This document shows, one piece after another, positions 17,068-26,981 of a stretch of 64,000 bases of DNA. The stretch covers positions 1 to 64,000 of the forward strand of contig NZ_BMSX01000032.1 of NCBI RefSeq assembly GCF_014649375.1. The letters run 5' to 3'. Position 1 is the first letter of the stretch. Each line of letters starts with the position of its first letter. Source of the DNA: Streptomyces aurantiogriseus. Its GTDB lineage: Bacteria > Actinomycetota > Actinomycetes > Streptomycetales > Streptomycetaceae. Below the pieces are notes generated by a model that did not search any database, had not been told where the DNA came from, and worked only from the letters and a program-made list of their open reading frames with translations. A program made the position numbers and the translations under genes.

Positions 17068-18480
17068 ATGACCGCCGCCGTCACCCGCAGCGAACACGAC
17101 CTGCTCGGAGACCGGGACGTCCCGGCCGACGCGTACTGGGGCATTCACACCCTGCGCGCCACCGAGAACTTCCCGATCACCGGCACCCCGATCTCCGCCT
17201 ACCCGCACCTGATCGACGCCCTCGCCGCCGTCAAGGAGGCCGCCGCCCTCGCCAACGAGGAACTCGGTCTGCTGGCGCCCGAGAAGGCCGCCGCGATCGC
17301 CGCCGCCTGCCGCGAGATCCGCGCCGGCAAGCTGCACGAGCAGTTCGTCGTGGACGTCGTCCAGGGCGGCGCCGGCACGTCGACCAACATGAACGCCAAC
17401 GAGGTCGTCGCCAACCGGGCGCTTGAGCTGCTGGGGCACGAGAAGGGGCAGTACGGCCACCTGCACCCCAACGAGGACGTCAACCTCGGCCAGTCGACGA
17501 ACGACGTCTACCCGACCGCCGTCAAGATCGCGACGGTGTTCGCGGTGCGCGGTCTGCTGAAGGCGATGGCCGTCCTGCAGGATGCCTTCGCCCGTAAGGC
17601 CGTCGAGTTCCGTGACGTGCTGAAGATGGGCCGCACCCAGCTCCAGGACGCGGTGCCGATGACCCTCGGCCAGGAGTTCTCGGCGTTCGCCGTCATGCTG
17701 GACGAGGACCGCAGCCGTCTTGCCGAGGCCGTCGAGCTGATCCACGAGATCAACCTCGGTGCCACGGCCATCGGCACGGGTCTCAACGCCCCCGCCGGAT
17801 ACGCCGAGTCGGCCCGCCGCCACCTCGCCGAGATCACCGGCCTGCCGCTCGTCACCGCCGCCAACCTGGTCGAAGCCACCCAGGACTGCGGCGCCTTCGT
17901 CCAGATGTCCGGCGTGCTCAAGCGGATCGCCGTGAAGCTGTCGAAGAGCTGCAACGACCTGCGCCTGCTGTCCTCCGGGCCCCGCGCCGGCCTCGGTGAG
18001 ATCAACCTGCCGCCGGTGCAGGCCGGTTCGTCCATCATGCCCGGCAAGGTCAACCCGGTGATCCCCGAGGTCGTCAACCAGGTCGCCTTCGAGGTGATCG
18101 GCAACGACGTCACCATCACCATGGCCGCCGAGGCCGGACAGCTCCAGCTCAACGCCTTCGAACCGATCATCCTGCACTCGCTGTCGGAGTCGATCACCCA
18201 TCTGCGCGCGGCCTGCCTCACCCTGGCCGAGCGCTGCGTGGCCGGCATCACCGCGAACACGGACGTGCTGCGCGCCACGGTCGAGAACTCCATCGGGCTG
18301 GTCACCGCCCTCAACCCGCACATCGGGTACACGGCCGCCACCGACATCGCCAAAGAGGCCCTCGTCACCGGCCGCGGTGTGGCCGAACTCGTCCTGGAGA
18401 AGGGCCTGTTGCCCGCCGAGCGGCTCGCCGACCTGCTCCGCCCCGAGGTCGTCGCGGGCAGCGGCTCACCCCTTGCGTAG
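17068..18480 (+). CDS. aspA: Aspartate ammonia-lyase
   Basis: A 470-residue homotetrameric lyase converting L-aspartate to fumarate and ammonia. It has the fumarase/aspartase signature GSSIMPGKVNP (about residues 319-329, containing the catalytic base serine on the mobile loop), the QGGAGTSTNMNANEV substrate region and the HPNEDVNLGQSTND strand. Those asparagine/threonine positions and length agree with AspA rather than argininosuccinate lyase. It continues the pathway begun by the upstream asparaginase. Confidence 0.92.
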   Translation: MTAAVTRSEHDLLGDRDVPADAYWGIHTLRATENFPITGTPISAYPHLIDALAAVKEAAALANEELGLLAPEKAAAIAAACREIRAGKLHEQFVVDVVQGGAGTSTNMNANEVVANRALELLGHEKGQYGHLHPNEDVNLGQSTNDVYPTAVKIATVFAVRGLLKAMAVLQDAFARKAVEFRDVLKMGRTQLQDAVPMTLGQEFSAFAVMLDEDRSRLAEAVELIHEINLGATAIGTGLNAPAGYAESARRHLAEITGLPLVTAANLVEATQDCGAFVQMSGVLKRIAVKLSKSCNDLRLLSSGPRAGLGEINLPPVQAGSSIMPGKVNPVIPEVVNQVAFEVIGNDVTITMAAEAGQLQLNAFEPIILHSLSESITHLRAACLTLAERCVAGITANTDVLRATVENSIGLVTALNPHIGYTAATDIAKEALVTGRGVAELVLEKGLLPAERLADLLRPEVVAGSGSPLA

Positions 18481-18532
18481 TAACCAGCTCTGACCTGCGG
18501 TGACGCATCAGGACCGGCCGGGAGGAGGCACA

Positions 18533-19471
18533 ATGGCGATCATGACAACGACGTCGTCCCTCACCTTCCGGCCGGTCCTGGAGCGCATCGCCGAGGAGAT
18601 GGAGCGCACCCCCGGCCGCGGCCGGCCCGCCGACTACATCCCGGCGCTCGCCGCCCGCGACCCCCGCCGCTTCGGCATGGCCGTCGCGGAACTGGACGGC
18701 ACGGTGTACGGCGTGGGGGACTGGCGCGAGCCGTTCTCCACGCAGTCCATCACCAAGGTCTTCACCCTCGCCCTCGACCTGGCTCGCGAGGGCGACGAAC
18801 TCTGGGAGCACGTGGGCCGCGAGCCGTCCGGAAACCCCTTCAACTCCCTGGTCCAGCTGGAGTACGAGAACGGCATCCCGCGCAATCCCTTCATCAACGC
18901 GGGCGCCCTGGTCGTCACCGACCGCCTCCACACCCGTACCGGAGACGCGGCCGGCGAACTCCTGTCGTTCCTGCGCGCCGAGAGCGGCAACCCCGCCCTC
19001 GACTTCGACCAGGACGTCGCCGCCTCGGAGTCCGCGCACGGTGACCGCAACGCCGCCCTCGCCCACTTCATGGCGTCCTACGGCAACATCGACACCCCGG
19101 TACCGGTCCTCCTGGACCAGTACTTCCACCAGTGCTCGATCACCGCCTCCTGCGCCGACCTCGCCCTGGCCACCACCTTCCTCGCCCGCCACGGCGTCCG
19201 CGCCGACGGCACCCGCCTGCTCACCCGCAGCCAGGCCAAACAGGTCAACGCCGTCATGCTGACCTGCGGCACCTACGACGCGGCCGGCGAGTTCGCCTAC
19301 CGCGTCGGCCTCCCCGGCAAGAGCGGTGTCGGCGGCGGCATCATCGCGGTCGTCCCCGGCCGCTGCACGCTGTGCGTGTGGAGCCCGGGCCTGGACGAAC
19401 GCGGCAACTCGGTGGCGGGGGTGGCGGCTCTGGACCGCTTCACGACGATGACGGGCCTGTCGGTCTTCTGA
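18533..19471 (+). CDS. glsA: Glutaminase (GlsA, serine-dependent beta-lactamase fold)
   Basis: A 312-residue cytoplasmic glutaminase hydrolysing glutamine to glutamate and ammonia. The nucleophile is in STQSITK (Ser72-x-x-Lys75). Family segments NPFNSLVQLEYENGIPRNPF and GKSGVGGGIIAVVPG are intact. The ATG at 18533 follows GGGAGGAGG; in-frame ATGs at 18500 and 18542 are alternatives. It sits 52 bp after aspA in the same direction, completing an amide-nitrogen cluster. Confidence 0.93.
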   Translation: MAIMTTTSSLTFRPVLERIAEEMERTPGRGRPADYIPALAARDPRRFGMAVAELDGTVYGVGDWREPFSTQSITKVFTLALDLAREGDELWEHVGREPSGNPFNSLVQLEYENGIPRNPFINAGALVVTDRLHTRTGDAAGELLSFLRAESGNPALDFDQDVAASESAHGDRNAALAHFMASYGNIDTPVPVLLDQYFHQCSITASCADLALATTFLARHGVRADGTRLLTRSQAKQVNAVMLTCGTYDAAGEFAYRVGLPGKSGVGGGIIAVVPGRCTLCVWSPGLDERGNSVAGVAALDRFTTMTGLSVF

Positions 19472-19502
19472 GCGCCCCTCTTCTCCTGCAGATCCCCGCT
19501 TG

Positions 19503-19521
19503 TCCTGAGTGTCCCTCAGGA
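19503..19521. terminator. Small inverted repeat between convergent genes
   Basis: TCCTGAG/CTCAGGA, 7 bp, encloses TGTCC and overlaps the stop of the minus-strand gene. It could end glsA transcripts; there is no T-tract. Confidence 0.35.
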
Positions 19522-19953
19522 ACCGTTGCACTCGCTGGTGTCGCCACCGGACAGACACTGCGACTGGGGACCGCTGTAACCGGGCTCGGGCACGGGCGGA
19601 TGGTCCTCGCGGTACTGCTCGCTCAGCCCGAACCCCGCGGTGAGCAGCAGCACGGCCCCCGCGGCGGCCTGCAGGACGGCGGTGACGTAGGCCCGCCCCC
19701 GCCCGGCGAGAAACGCCGTGGCCAGCACGAGGAGGCCCACGACGGAGAGATACACACCGGCCGTGGTGAAGCTGACCGTCGAGTTGCCGTCGGAGCCGAA
19801 GAACTCGAACCCCGCCGCGTCCAGACCCCAGAGGCAGGCGATCAGCGCGGCCACGGCGTCCGCCGCGAGCAGCACGAGCGCGAGGAAGACGTCCGCCACG
19901 GGATGCAGACGGGTGGACGGCCGAGGGGCGGCGAAGGTGGATGCCGTGGTCAT
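19516..19953 (-). CDS. Small membrane protein, function unknown
   Basis: A 145-residue protein with three predicted membrane helices (FLALVLLAADAVAALIACLW; VYLSVVGLLVLATAFLAG; AVLQAAAGAVLLLTAGFGL) and a short Cys-containing outer tail (SQCLSGGDTSEC) that could form a disulfide. I do not recognise a characterised family. The ATG at 19953 was chosen because the upstream extension lies in the promoter region of the divergent TPR gene. Confidence 0.7.
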   Translation of the reverse strand: MTTASTFAAPRPSTRLHPVADVFLALVLLAADAVAALIACLWGLDAAGFEFFGSDGNSTVSFTTAGVYLSVVGLLVLATAFLAGRGRAYVTAVLQAAAGAVLLLTAGFGLSEQYREDHPPVPEPGYSGPQSQCLSGGDTSECNGS

Positions 19954-20063
19954 GGCTCCAGCCTGGCCGCCGCACGACGCGGCGTCCTGAGTACGGATAC
20001 TCAACGTCCCCCACCGCTTAATGCAGTTGAGGCCGCACCCGCCCACCGGCGAAGATCCTCCGC

Positions 20064-21383
20064 ATGTTCTCGCGCAAGCTCCGCCGCCCCAGTTCCCCCG
20101 AACTGTTCAAGGCCTGGGAGCGTCTCGACGAAGGCGATGTCCCCGGCGCTTTGCGCCAGTTGCGGCAGGCCCCCGAGCCCCAGCCCCTCGCGGAGGTCGC
20201 CCTCGTGGTCGGACGGGCCGCGGAGGCGGCCGGCTTCGACGATCTCCGGCAGGCCGCCGGCGCGCTGGCGGCCCAGCCCGGCACGGCGCAGGCCCTCTAC
20301 GACTTCGGGTACGCGTGCGTGGAACGCGGCGTGTCCTACCTCGCGATACCCCCGCTGCGTGAGGCCCTGCGTCTGGCGCCGGGCGCCCTGTCGGCCCTGC
20401 GTGAGCTGGTCTCGGCGTACGAGGACGAGAGCCGGCACCGCGAGGCCGCCGACGTGCTGGTCGCGCACGAGGAGAGGTTCGCGGAGTGGCCGGACCGCTA
20501 CCTGCTGGTCTTCAACGCGGTCCTGGCGGGCGACCTGGAGCTGGCCCGCCGCCACCACGCCCTGCTCCCGGCCCCGGACGACGACATGTGGCTGCCGGCC
20601 CGCGACCGCCAGAACCGTGTCCTGCGCAGGGCCGAGTGCGCCGAGCACGCGAGCACGCTGGACCGCACGGACGTCCGCGGCTGGCAGTACGTCATCGGCG
20701 GCACCGTGCTCGGCACCCTGTCCCCGTACGGCTTCGGCGCGGGGATGGCCGGCCGGTTCGCCTTCCTCCAGGACACCCACGACACCTGCCTGCGGGGCCT
20801 GCTGCGGCTGAAGGCGGTGCTGGAGGCCGCCGAGGTGCGGCCGCGATCGGTGTCCCTGCTGCCCGACCGCGGCAGCCGCATCCTGGGCCTGGCCGCCGCA
20901 CAGATCCTCGACCTCCCGGCGGAGCCCTTCGACGCGGCACGCCAGGACACCGTCGTCATCGCCTACGACCTGAACGAGACGGCCGGCGCCGACCAGGGCC
21001 CGGAGATCATCGGCCAGTTGTTCGACCGTGTCCCGGGCCAGGTGCTCCACGAGCACGCGAGCTGCTGGACCGACACACCGGCGGTCACCCCCGACAGCGT
21101 CACGCTGCTGCACCAGTCGGTCGTGGCGCCCTGGGGCGCGGGGCTGCGGCAGAGTGCCGACGGCGGCGTGGAGCCGGGCGAGCCCGACGAGCGGCCCGAC
21201 GAGGAGATCGCCGCGGAGATCGTGGCCGCCGACCCGACGCCCGACCAGGGCGACGGCGAGACACCCGCGGACCCCGTCGAGCGGCTCACGGACTTCGTCA
21301 CGGCCGTCCGCGGCACCTGGCTGCGGGGCGACCGGGGCCGGGTGAAGTCGTCCGGACCCGTGTTCAGCCCCCGGTTCCTCTGA
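20064..21383 (+). CDS. Tetratricopeptide-like protein of unknown function
   Basis: A 439-residue cytoplasmic protein. Residues 10-180 are TPR-like helical hairpins (FKAWERLDEGDVPGALRQLR; ALYDFGYACVERGVSYLAIP). Residues 190-330 look like a separate alpha/beta domain (WQYVIGGTVLGTLSPYGFG; RSVSLLPDRGSRILGLAAAQ; DTVVIAYDLNET). The tail is acidic. It is probably a whole gene: length, codon use and start ATG are regular. No family was recognised and no neighbour suggests a role. Confidence 0.75.
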   Translation: MFSRKLRRPSSPELFKAWERLDEGDVPGALRQLRQAPEPQPLAEVALVVGRAAEAAGFDDLRQAAGALAAQPGTAQALYDFGYACVERGVSYLAIPPLREALRLAPGALSALRELVSAYEDESRHREAADVLVAHEERFAEWPDRYLLVFNAVLAGDLELARRHHALLPAPDDDMWLPARDRQNRVLRRAECAEHASTLDRTDVRGWQYVIGGTVLGTLSPYGFGAGMAGRFAFLQDTHDTCLRGLLRLKAVLEAAEVRPRSVSLLPDRGSRILGLAAAQILDLPAEPFDAARQDTVVIAYDLNETAGADQGPEIIGQLFDRVPGQVLHEHASCWTDTPAVTPDSVTLLHQSVVAPWGAGLRQSADGGVEPGEPDERPDEEIAAEIVAADPTPDQGDGETPADPVERLTDFVTAVRGTWLRGDRGRVKSSGPVFSPRFL

Positions 21384-21478
21384 CCGCTCCGGAACGCTCA
21401 CACGGCGGTCACGCGCAGGCCGCCGCCTGTAGGGCGGAACGTCGCTTTCCGGCCACCCGGCCTGGACACGCTGACTGA

Positions 21479-22885
21479 GTGTTGGCCATGGCTTTCCCCG
21501 TCGATGTCCGTCGTTGTCAGGTGCTGGGCCTGGCCGGCACCGCCTGTCTCGCGCTGGGCGGTGAGACGGCCGGTGCGCTGCCCGCCCGCGAGCTCCTCGC
21601 CCCGTCCTCGCCGCACGCCGTACTCGGCCTGGTCGGCGTGTACTTCGGGCTGGTGCTGCTGACCGCGGCCTGGGTGCTGCTCGGCCGTCTGGTGCGCGGC
21701 GGCGACCCGCCCACTCCACGCGCCCTGGTGCTGGTGCTCGCCGTGTGGGCGGCGCCGTTGCTGATCGCGCCGCCGCTGTTCAGCCGGGACGTCTACAGCT
21801 ATCTGGCCCAGGGCGCGATGGTCGACGCGCACATGGACGTGTACGCGCACGGCCCGGCCCGGCTCGGCGGCCCGCTCGCCGAGGAGGTCGCCCCGCTGTG
21901 GCAGCACACCGGCGCCCCCTACGGCCCGGTGTTTCTCGCCGTCGCGGCCGCCCTGTCCGCTCTGACCAGCGGCGAACTCCCCGCCGGGCTGGTCGGCATG
22001 CGATGCGTCGCGCTCTGCGGGGTCGCGCTGATGGCCGCCGCCCTGCCCCGACTGGCCCGGCACAGCGGCGCCGACCCGGCCGCCGCGCTGTGGCTGGGCG
22101 CCCTCAACCCGCTGGTCCTGCTGCATCTGGTGGCCGGCGCCCACAACGACGCGATCATGCTGGGCCTGCTCGGCGTCGGCCTGGTCGCCGCCCTCGGCCG
22201 CCGCCCGGTCCTCGGCGCCGTCCTCGTCACCCTCGCCGCCCTGGTCAAGGCACCCGCCGCCCTCGGTCTCGCCGCCGTCCTGGTCCTCCAACTGCGCGCG
22301 GGCCACCACTGGCTGCGTGCCGTCCTGACCACCACGGCGGCCTCCGCCGTCACCACGGTCACCGCGACCGCCGTCGCGGGCACCGGCTACGGCTGGATAG
22401 GCGCCCTCGACACCCCGGTCTCCCCGCAGAACTGGGCCCTCACCAGCCTCCTCGGCCGTGCCACCCGCGCCCTGTTGGAGACCCTCGGCAGCGACCTGGC
22501 CCCGCTGGCCGTCCCCGTCTGGCACGCACTGGGCCTCGCCGTCACCGCCGTCGCCCTGGTCGTCATATGGTGGCGGCTGCGTCCGCGCCCGGTGTACGCG
22601 CTGGGCCTGAGCCTCGCGACGGTCGCCGCCTTCGGCCCGGCGATCCGCCCCTGGTACGCCCTGTGGGGCCTGTTCCTCATCGCCGCCGCGGCCCCCAGCA
22701 CCTCCGTACGGCACCGGATGGCGGCCGTGGCCGGGGTTCTCGCCCTGGCCGCCCTCCCCGACGGCGGACCGGCCGACGCGGGCCGCCTGCTCCTCGCGGT
22801 CTCCGGCGGCGCGCTCGCGGTCGTCGTCCTGTGGCAGGCCCACCTCGCGGCACAGGCCCCGACGGCCCTGGGGCGTACGGCATGA
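21479..22885 (+). CDS. mptB: MptB-like polyprenol-phosphomannose alpha-1,6-mannosyltransferase
   Basis: A 468-residue GT-C membrane enzyme with about 12 helices. The first extracytoplasmic loop carries the catalytic acidic motif in FSRDVYSYLAQGAMVDAH, and the P-x-Y-G-P-V-F loop (HTGAPYGPVFLAV) is diagnostic of the MptA/MptB group, which elongates mannans or lipomannans from polyprenol-phosphate mannose outside the membrane. The GTG at 21479 or ATG at 21488 could start it. It overlaps the GT87 gene by ATGA, so the two act in one operon. Confidence 0.85.
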   Translation: MLAMAFPVDVRRCQVLGLAGTACLALGGETAGALPARELLAPSSPHAVLGLVGVYFGLVLLTAAWVLLGRLVRGGDPPTPRALVLVLAVWAAPLLIAPPLFSRDVYSYLAQGAMVDAHMDVYAHGPARLGGPLAEEVAPLWQHTGAPYGPVFLAVAAALSALTSGELPAGLVGMRCVALCGVALMAAALPRLARHSGADPAAALWLGALNPLVLLHLVAGAHNDAIMLGLLGVGLVAALGRRPVLGAVLVTLAALVKAPAALGLAAVLVLQLRAGHHWLRAVLTTTAASAVTTVTATAVAGTGYGWIGALDTPVSPQNWALTSLLGRATRALLETLGSDLAPLAVPVWHALGLAVTAVALVVIWWRLRPRPVYALGLSLATVAAFGPAIRPWYALWGLFLIAAAAPSTSVRHRMAAVAGVLALAALPDGGPADAGRLLLAVSGGALAVVVLWQAHLAAQAPTALGRTA

Positions 22886-24243
22886 GACCACCCCGCACCG
22901 ATCGCGGCCGCCTCCTCCTGATCCTCGCCCTCGCCACCGCCGTCACCGTCTTCACCGCGACGGTCCCGCTGCTGCGCGACTGGTTCGACCTGCGCGTCTA
23001 CTACGGCACCGTCAACACCTGGATCCACGACGGCGGCCGTGTCTACGACTACCGCGTGCCGGGTACGCCGTACGGCTTCACCTACCCGCCGTTCGCGGCC
23101 GTCGCCATGCTGCCGATGGCGCTGGTCGGACTGCACACGGCGATCGCGGCGGCCCTGCTGCTCAATCTGACGGCCCTCACCGTCGCCGCCCGCGTCCTGA
23201 CCGGCCCGGGATGGCGCCGCTACGGCTGGTACGGCGTCGCCCTCGCCGCCTGCGCCCTCGCCCTGTTCGAACCGCTGCGGGACACCTTCAGCTTCGGCCA
23301 GGTGAACCTCCTGCTGCTGGCCCTGGTGCTGACCGACTGCCTGCTGCTGTCCACGGGCCGGGGCCGCTGGGCAGGGATCGGCATCGGTCTCGCGGCGGCG
23401 ATCAAGCTGACACCGGCGCTCTTCATCGGCCTGCTGCTCGTCGCCGGCCGCCGTCGCGCGGCCGCCGTCGCCACGGGCGTCGCCGTCGGGGCCACGGCGT
23501 TCGCGGCCCTGGTCGCCCCGGACGCCTCCCGCTTCTACTGGACGCGGGCCCTGTGGGACACGAACCGGGTGGGCCGTCTCGACTACGTCTCCAACCAGTC
23601 GCTCCAAGGTGTCCTGGCCCGGCTGGGCGTGGAGAGCCGGCCCGTCTGGGCGGTGCTGGTCGTGCTGGTGCTGTGCGGGTGGGCCTGGCGGTCCCGGCGG
23701 GCGGTGGCCGCGGGGGACTGGCAGGCGGCCTTCGCCCTCACCGGTCTCACCGCCTGCCTGGTCAGCCCCATCACGTGGGTGCACCACCTGGTCTGGCTGC
23801 TGCCCTCCTTCGCCGTGCTGATCCGCGCCGGGCATCCGCGTGTCGCGGGCGCCCTGTACGCGGTGCTGTGCACCAGCGTGGTGTGGCTGTGGTTCGACGA
23901 CGCGTCCGGCGTCGACGGTTTCCTCGGCAGCAACCTCTACACCTGGATCACTCTCGGCCTGCTCGTGTGGCTGCCGACCGGTCATTTCCCCGACGGGCGG
24001 CGCCCCGCCGCCCACAGCACCAGCGCCACGGTCGCCCCGCCCAGCACGGCGGCGCCCGCGATGAGGGCCGCCTCCGACCAGCCGGGCCCGTCGTCGACGA
24101 CGGCCGCGGCCGCCACCGGCGCCACCACGTCGGGCCCCGGACGTGGCCGCGCCGGCGCCCGCAGCGCGTCCAGCGAGCCCACCGGATCGACCCGCCCGGC
24201 TGCCGCGAACCCCCAGTCGAGCAGCTCGCGCGCCTCCTCGTAG
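22882..24243 (+). CDS. GT87 (DUF2029) mannosyltransferase
   Basis: A 453-residue frame with about ten membrane helices. The GT87 catalytic loop is DLRVYYGTVNTWIHDGGRVY, followed by GFTYPPFAAV and FGQVNLLLLALVLTDCLLL, as in PimE-type alpha-1,2-mannosyltransferases using polyprenol-phosphate mannose. The last roughly 85 residues after WLPTGHFPDGRRP are Ser/Thr/Ala low complexity and lie antisense to the carboxypeptidase, so the ancestral stop was probably lost near 23990. It is coupled to mptB. Confidence 0.85.
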   Translation: MRPPRTDRGRLLLILALATAVTVFTATVPLLRDWFDLRVYYGTVNTWIHDGGRVYDYRVPGTPYGFTYPPFAAVAMLPMALVGLHTAIAAALLLNLTALTVAARVLTGPGWRRYGWYGVALAACALALFEPLRDTFSFGQVNLLLLALVLTDCLLLSTGRGRWAGIGIGLAAAIKLTPALFIGLLLVAGRRRAAAVATGVAVGATAFAALVAPDASRFYWTRALWDTNRVGRLDYVSNQSLQGVLARLGVESRPVWAVLVVLVLCGWAWRSRRAVAAGDWQAAFALTGLTACLVSPITWVHHLVWLLPSFAVLIRAGHPRVAGALYAVLCTSVVWLWFDDASGVDGFLGSNLYTWITLGLLVWLPTGHFPDGRRPAAHSTSATVAPPSTAAPAMRAASDQPGPSSTTAAAATGATTSGPGRGRAGARSASSEPTGSTRPAAANPQSSSSRASS

Positions 24244-25163
24244 ACCCTGAACCCGCCGCCCGCACGGGGGTGCATCACCGTCACGACGAGGGTGCGCGTG
24301 CCCCGGCGGGCGGCGGCGACGAGTGTGTGACCGGCGTCGCTGGTGTAGCCGTTCTTGATGCCGATCAGCCCCGGATACGGTTCGACACCGTCCGCACCGG
24401 TCAGCAGCCGGTTGGTGTTCACGATCTCGTACGTCCATCCGCCGCCTCCGGGGAACCGCGCCTCCACGGTGGAGCAGTACCGGGCGAAGTCGGCGTTGCG
24501 CAGGCCGGCCCGCCCGAACACCGCCAGGTCGTACGCGGAGGACACCTGGCCCGCGGTGTCGTACCCGTCCGGGGACAGCACGCGCGTGTCCAGGGCGCCC
24601 AGGGACCGTGCCTTGGCCTGCATGCGGGCGGCCGTGGTGCGCCAGCCGCCGTTCATCGCGGCCAGGACGTGCACGGCGTCGTTGCCGGAGTTGAGGAACA
24701 CCCCGCGCCACAGGTCGGCGACCCGGTACCGCTGCCCCTCGGTGACCCCGACCAGACTGCTGCCGGGCCCGATGCCGCTGAGCTCCTCCTCGGTCACCCG
24801 GTGCGGGGTCCCTCCGGGCAGGACCGGCAGCACGGTGAGGGCGAACAGGGTCTTCAGGGTGCTGGCGGGCGGCAGCCTGCGGTGGGCGTTCGAGGCGGCG
24901 AGCACCTCGCCGGTGTGGGCGTCGGCCACCACCCATGACATCGCGGAGACGTCCGGGACCTCGGGCGCTTCGCGGTGCGGTCTGACCTGTGTACCGGAGC
25001 GGAACAGCAGCCCCGGGCGGGGCAGCGTCGCCCGGGGCTTGCCAGGTGCACCGGGATCCGGCCCGGCGGGGGCGGCGGCCGCGGTCGGCCCGAGGACCAG
25101 AACGCCTGCCACGCAGAGAGCGCAGGCCGAGGCAGCGCCCCGGGAAGAAAATCCGATAGTCAT
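23982..25163 (-). CDS. D-alanyl-D-alanine carboxypeptidase (serine-type PBP, S11)
   Basis: A 393-residue exported enzyme with a signal peptide (about 1-31), active-site S101-x-x-K104 in PASTLKT, S159-G-N in LNSGND, and the third motif K270-N-G in IKNGYT (a KTG variant usual in actinobacterial S11). A membrane anchor at about 366-385 and a cytoplasmic basic tail follow. It trims the terminal D-Ala of peptidoglycan stems. Its 3' end overlaps the convergent GT87 gene by 262 nt. Confidence 0.9.
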   Translation of the reverse strand: MTIGFSSRGAASACALCVAGVLVLGPTAAAAPAGPDPGAPGKPRATLPRPGLLFRSGTQVRPHREAPEVPDVSAMSWVVADAHTGEVLAASNAHRRLPPASTLKTLFALTVLPVLPGGTPHRVTEEELSGIGPGSSLVGVTEGQRYRVADLWRGVFLNSGNDAVHVLAAMNGGWRTTAARMQAKARSLGALDTRVLSPDGYDTAGQVSSAYDLAVFGRAGLRNADFARYCSTVEARFPGGGGWTYEIVNTNRLLTGADGVEPYPGLIGIKNGYTSDAGHTLVAAARRGTRTLVVTVMHPRAGGGFRVYEEARELLDWGFAAAGRVDPVGSLDALRAPARPRPGPDVVAPVAAAAVVDDGPGWSEAALIAGAAVLGGATVALVLWAAGRRPSGK

Positions 25164-25318
25164 ATGATCAACGTAGAAACGAACCTGGCCTTCCCCGCGC
25201 TGCCCGTGCCGAACGCCGCCCGCGTGCACCCGGATGCCGCACGCCGGGTGCGCCATAGGGCCCCGGGAGCAGCGGTCGCCGTGGGGCAGCGGGGCCGGGG
25301 TCCTCCCGCGGCGGTGAT

Positions 25319-26458
<1,140 letters not shown>

Positions 26459-26981
26459 GGTGGTCGGTCCTTTCGAGGACGGAAGGCATGAGGCATGCGA
26501 GGGAAGGGGGAGGCCGCGAGGCGGAGGGACGGTGTGTGCGCGTCCTCCGGCGGCGGAGAGCATCACCTCGGGCGGAGCGGAACCGCAGGTCACAAGGTGT
26601 GCGGGAGAGCCGGCGCACCGGCCGGAAGCGGCGGGTGGCCCAGCGGACTGAAGAGAGAACAGCACCGGCGCCCACAGCGGGGCGTACACACGTGCTGACC
26701 GGAGCGTAGCACTCGGGATGTGGCCGTGGCCATGGGACGGGGGCACGGCACTTCTTGAGGGGGGAACGCCGGAGCGGCCTTGCCTATTCCTGTGCGCCTG
26801 TTCCTGTGCGCCTGTTCCTGTGCGCTTGTTCCTGGCGCCTGTTCCTGTTCCATGACCGGCATGCCCTGGTTCCGGCATTGGTCCGGACCGCGGTGTCTTC
26901 GGTCGGCACCAGATGTCCCCAGACCATAACGATCCTGGACGTCAAGGGACTTGACCACCAACGCTGCACTATCTTCACGTC
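26459..26981. other. 523-bp intergenic/leader region between rho and the next gene
   Basis: The region upstream of rho (minus strand) and the secreted-domain gene (plus strand) has no convincing gene. It holds the 14-bp tandem repeats, an IR GTCAAG-GGA-CTTGAC at 26941-26955 near the plus-strand start, and probably the rho leader. An open frame of rho continues into it to 26878 but encodes repeats and lacks conservation. Confidence 0.6.
26787..26851 (+). repeat. 14-bp tandem repeats (TTCCTGTGCGCCTG)n
   Basis: Three 14-bp units at 26787-26800, 26801-26814 and 26815-26828 (last with T for C), a 13-bp unit 26829-26841 and a partial TTCCTGTTCC. On the rho-sense strand it reads CAGGCGCACAGGAA repeatedly. 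Confidence 0.85.

Noticed and set aside
22387..24936. An 849-residue minus-strand frame overlapping the carboxypeptidase
   Set aside because: It is in a different frame from the real carboxypeptidase and consists of shadow codons opposite the GT87 gene.
26459..26878. N-terminal extension of Rho up to 26878
   Set aside because: It contains the tandem repeats and lacks the Rho N-terminal fold; a good ribosome site precedes the ATG at 26458.
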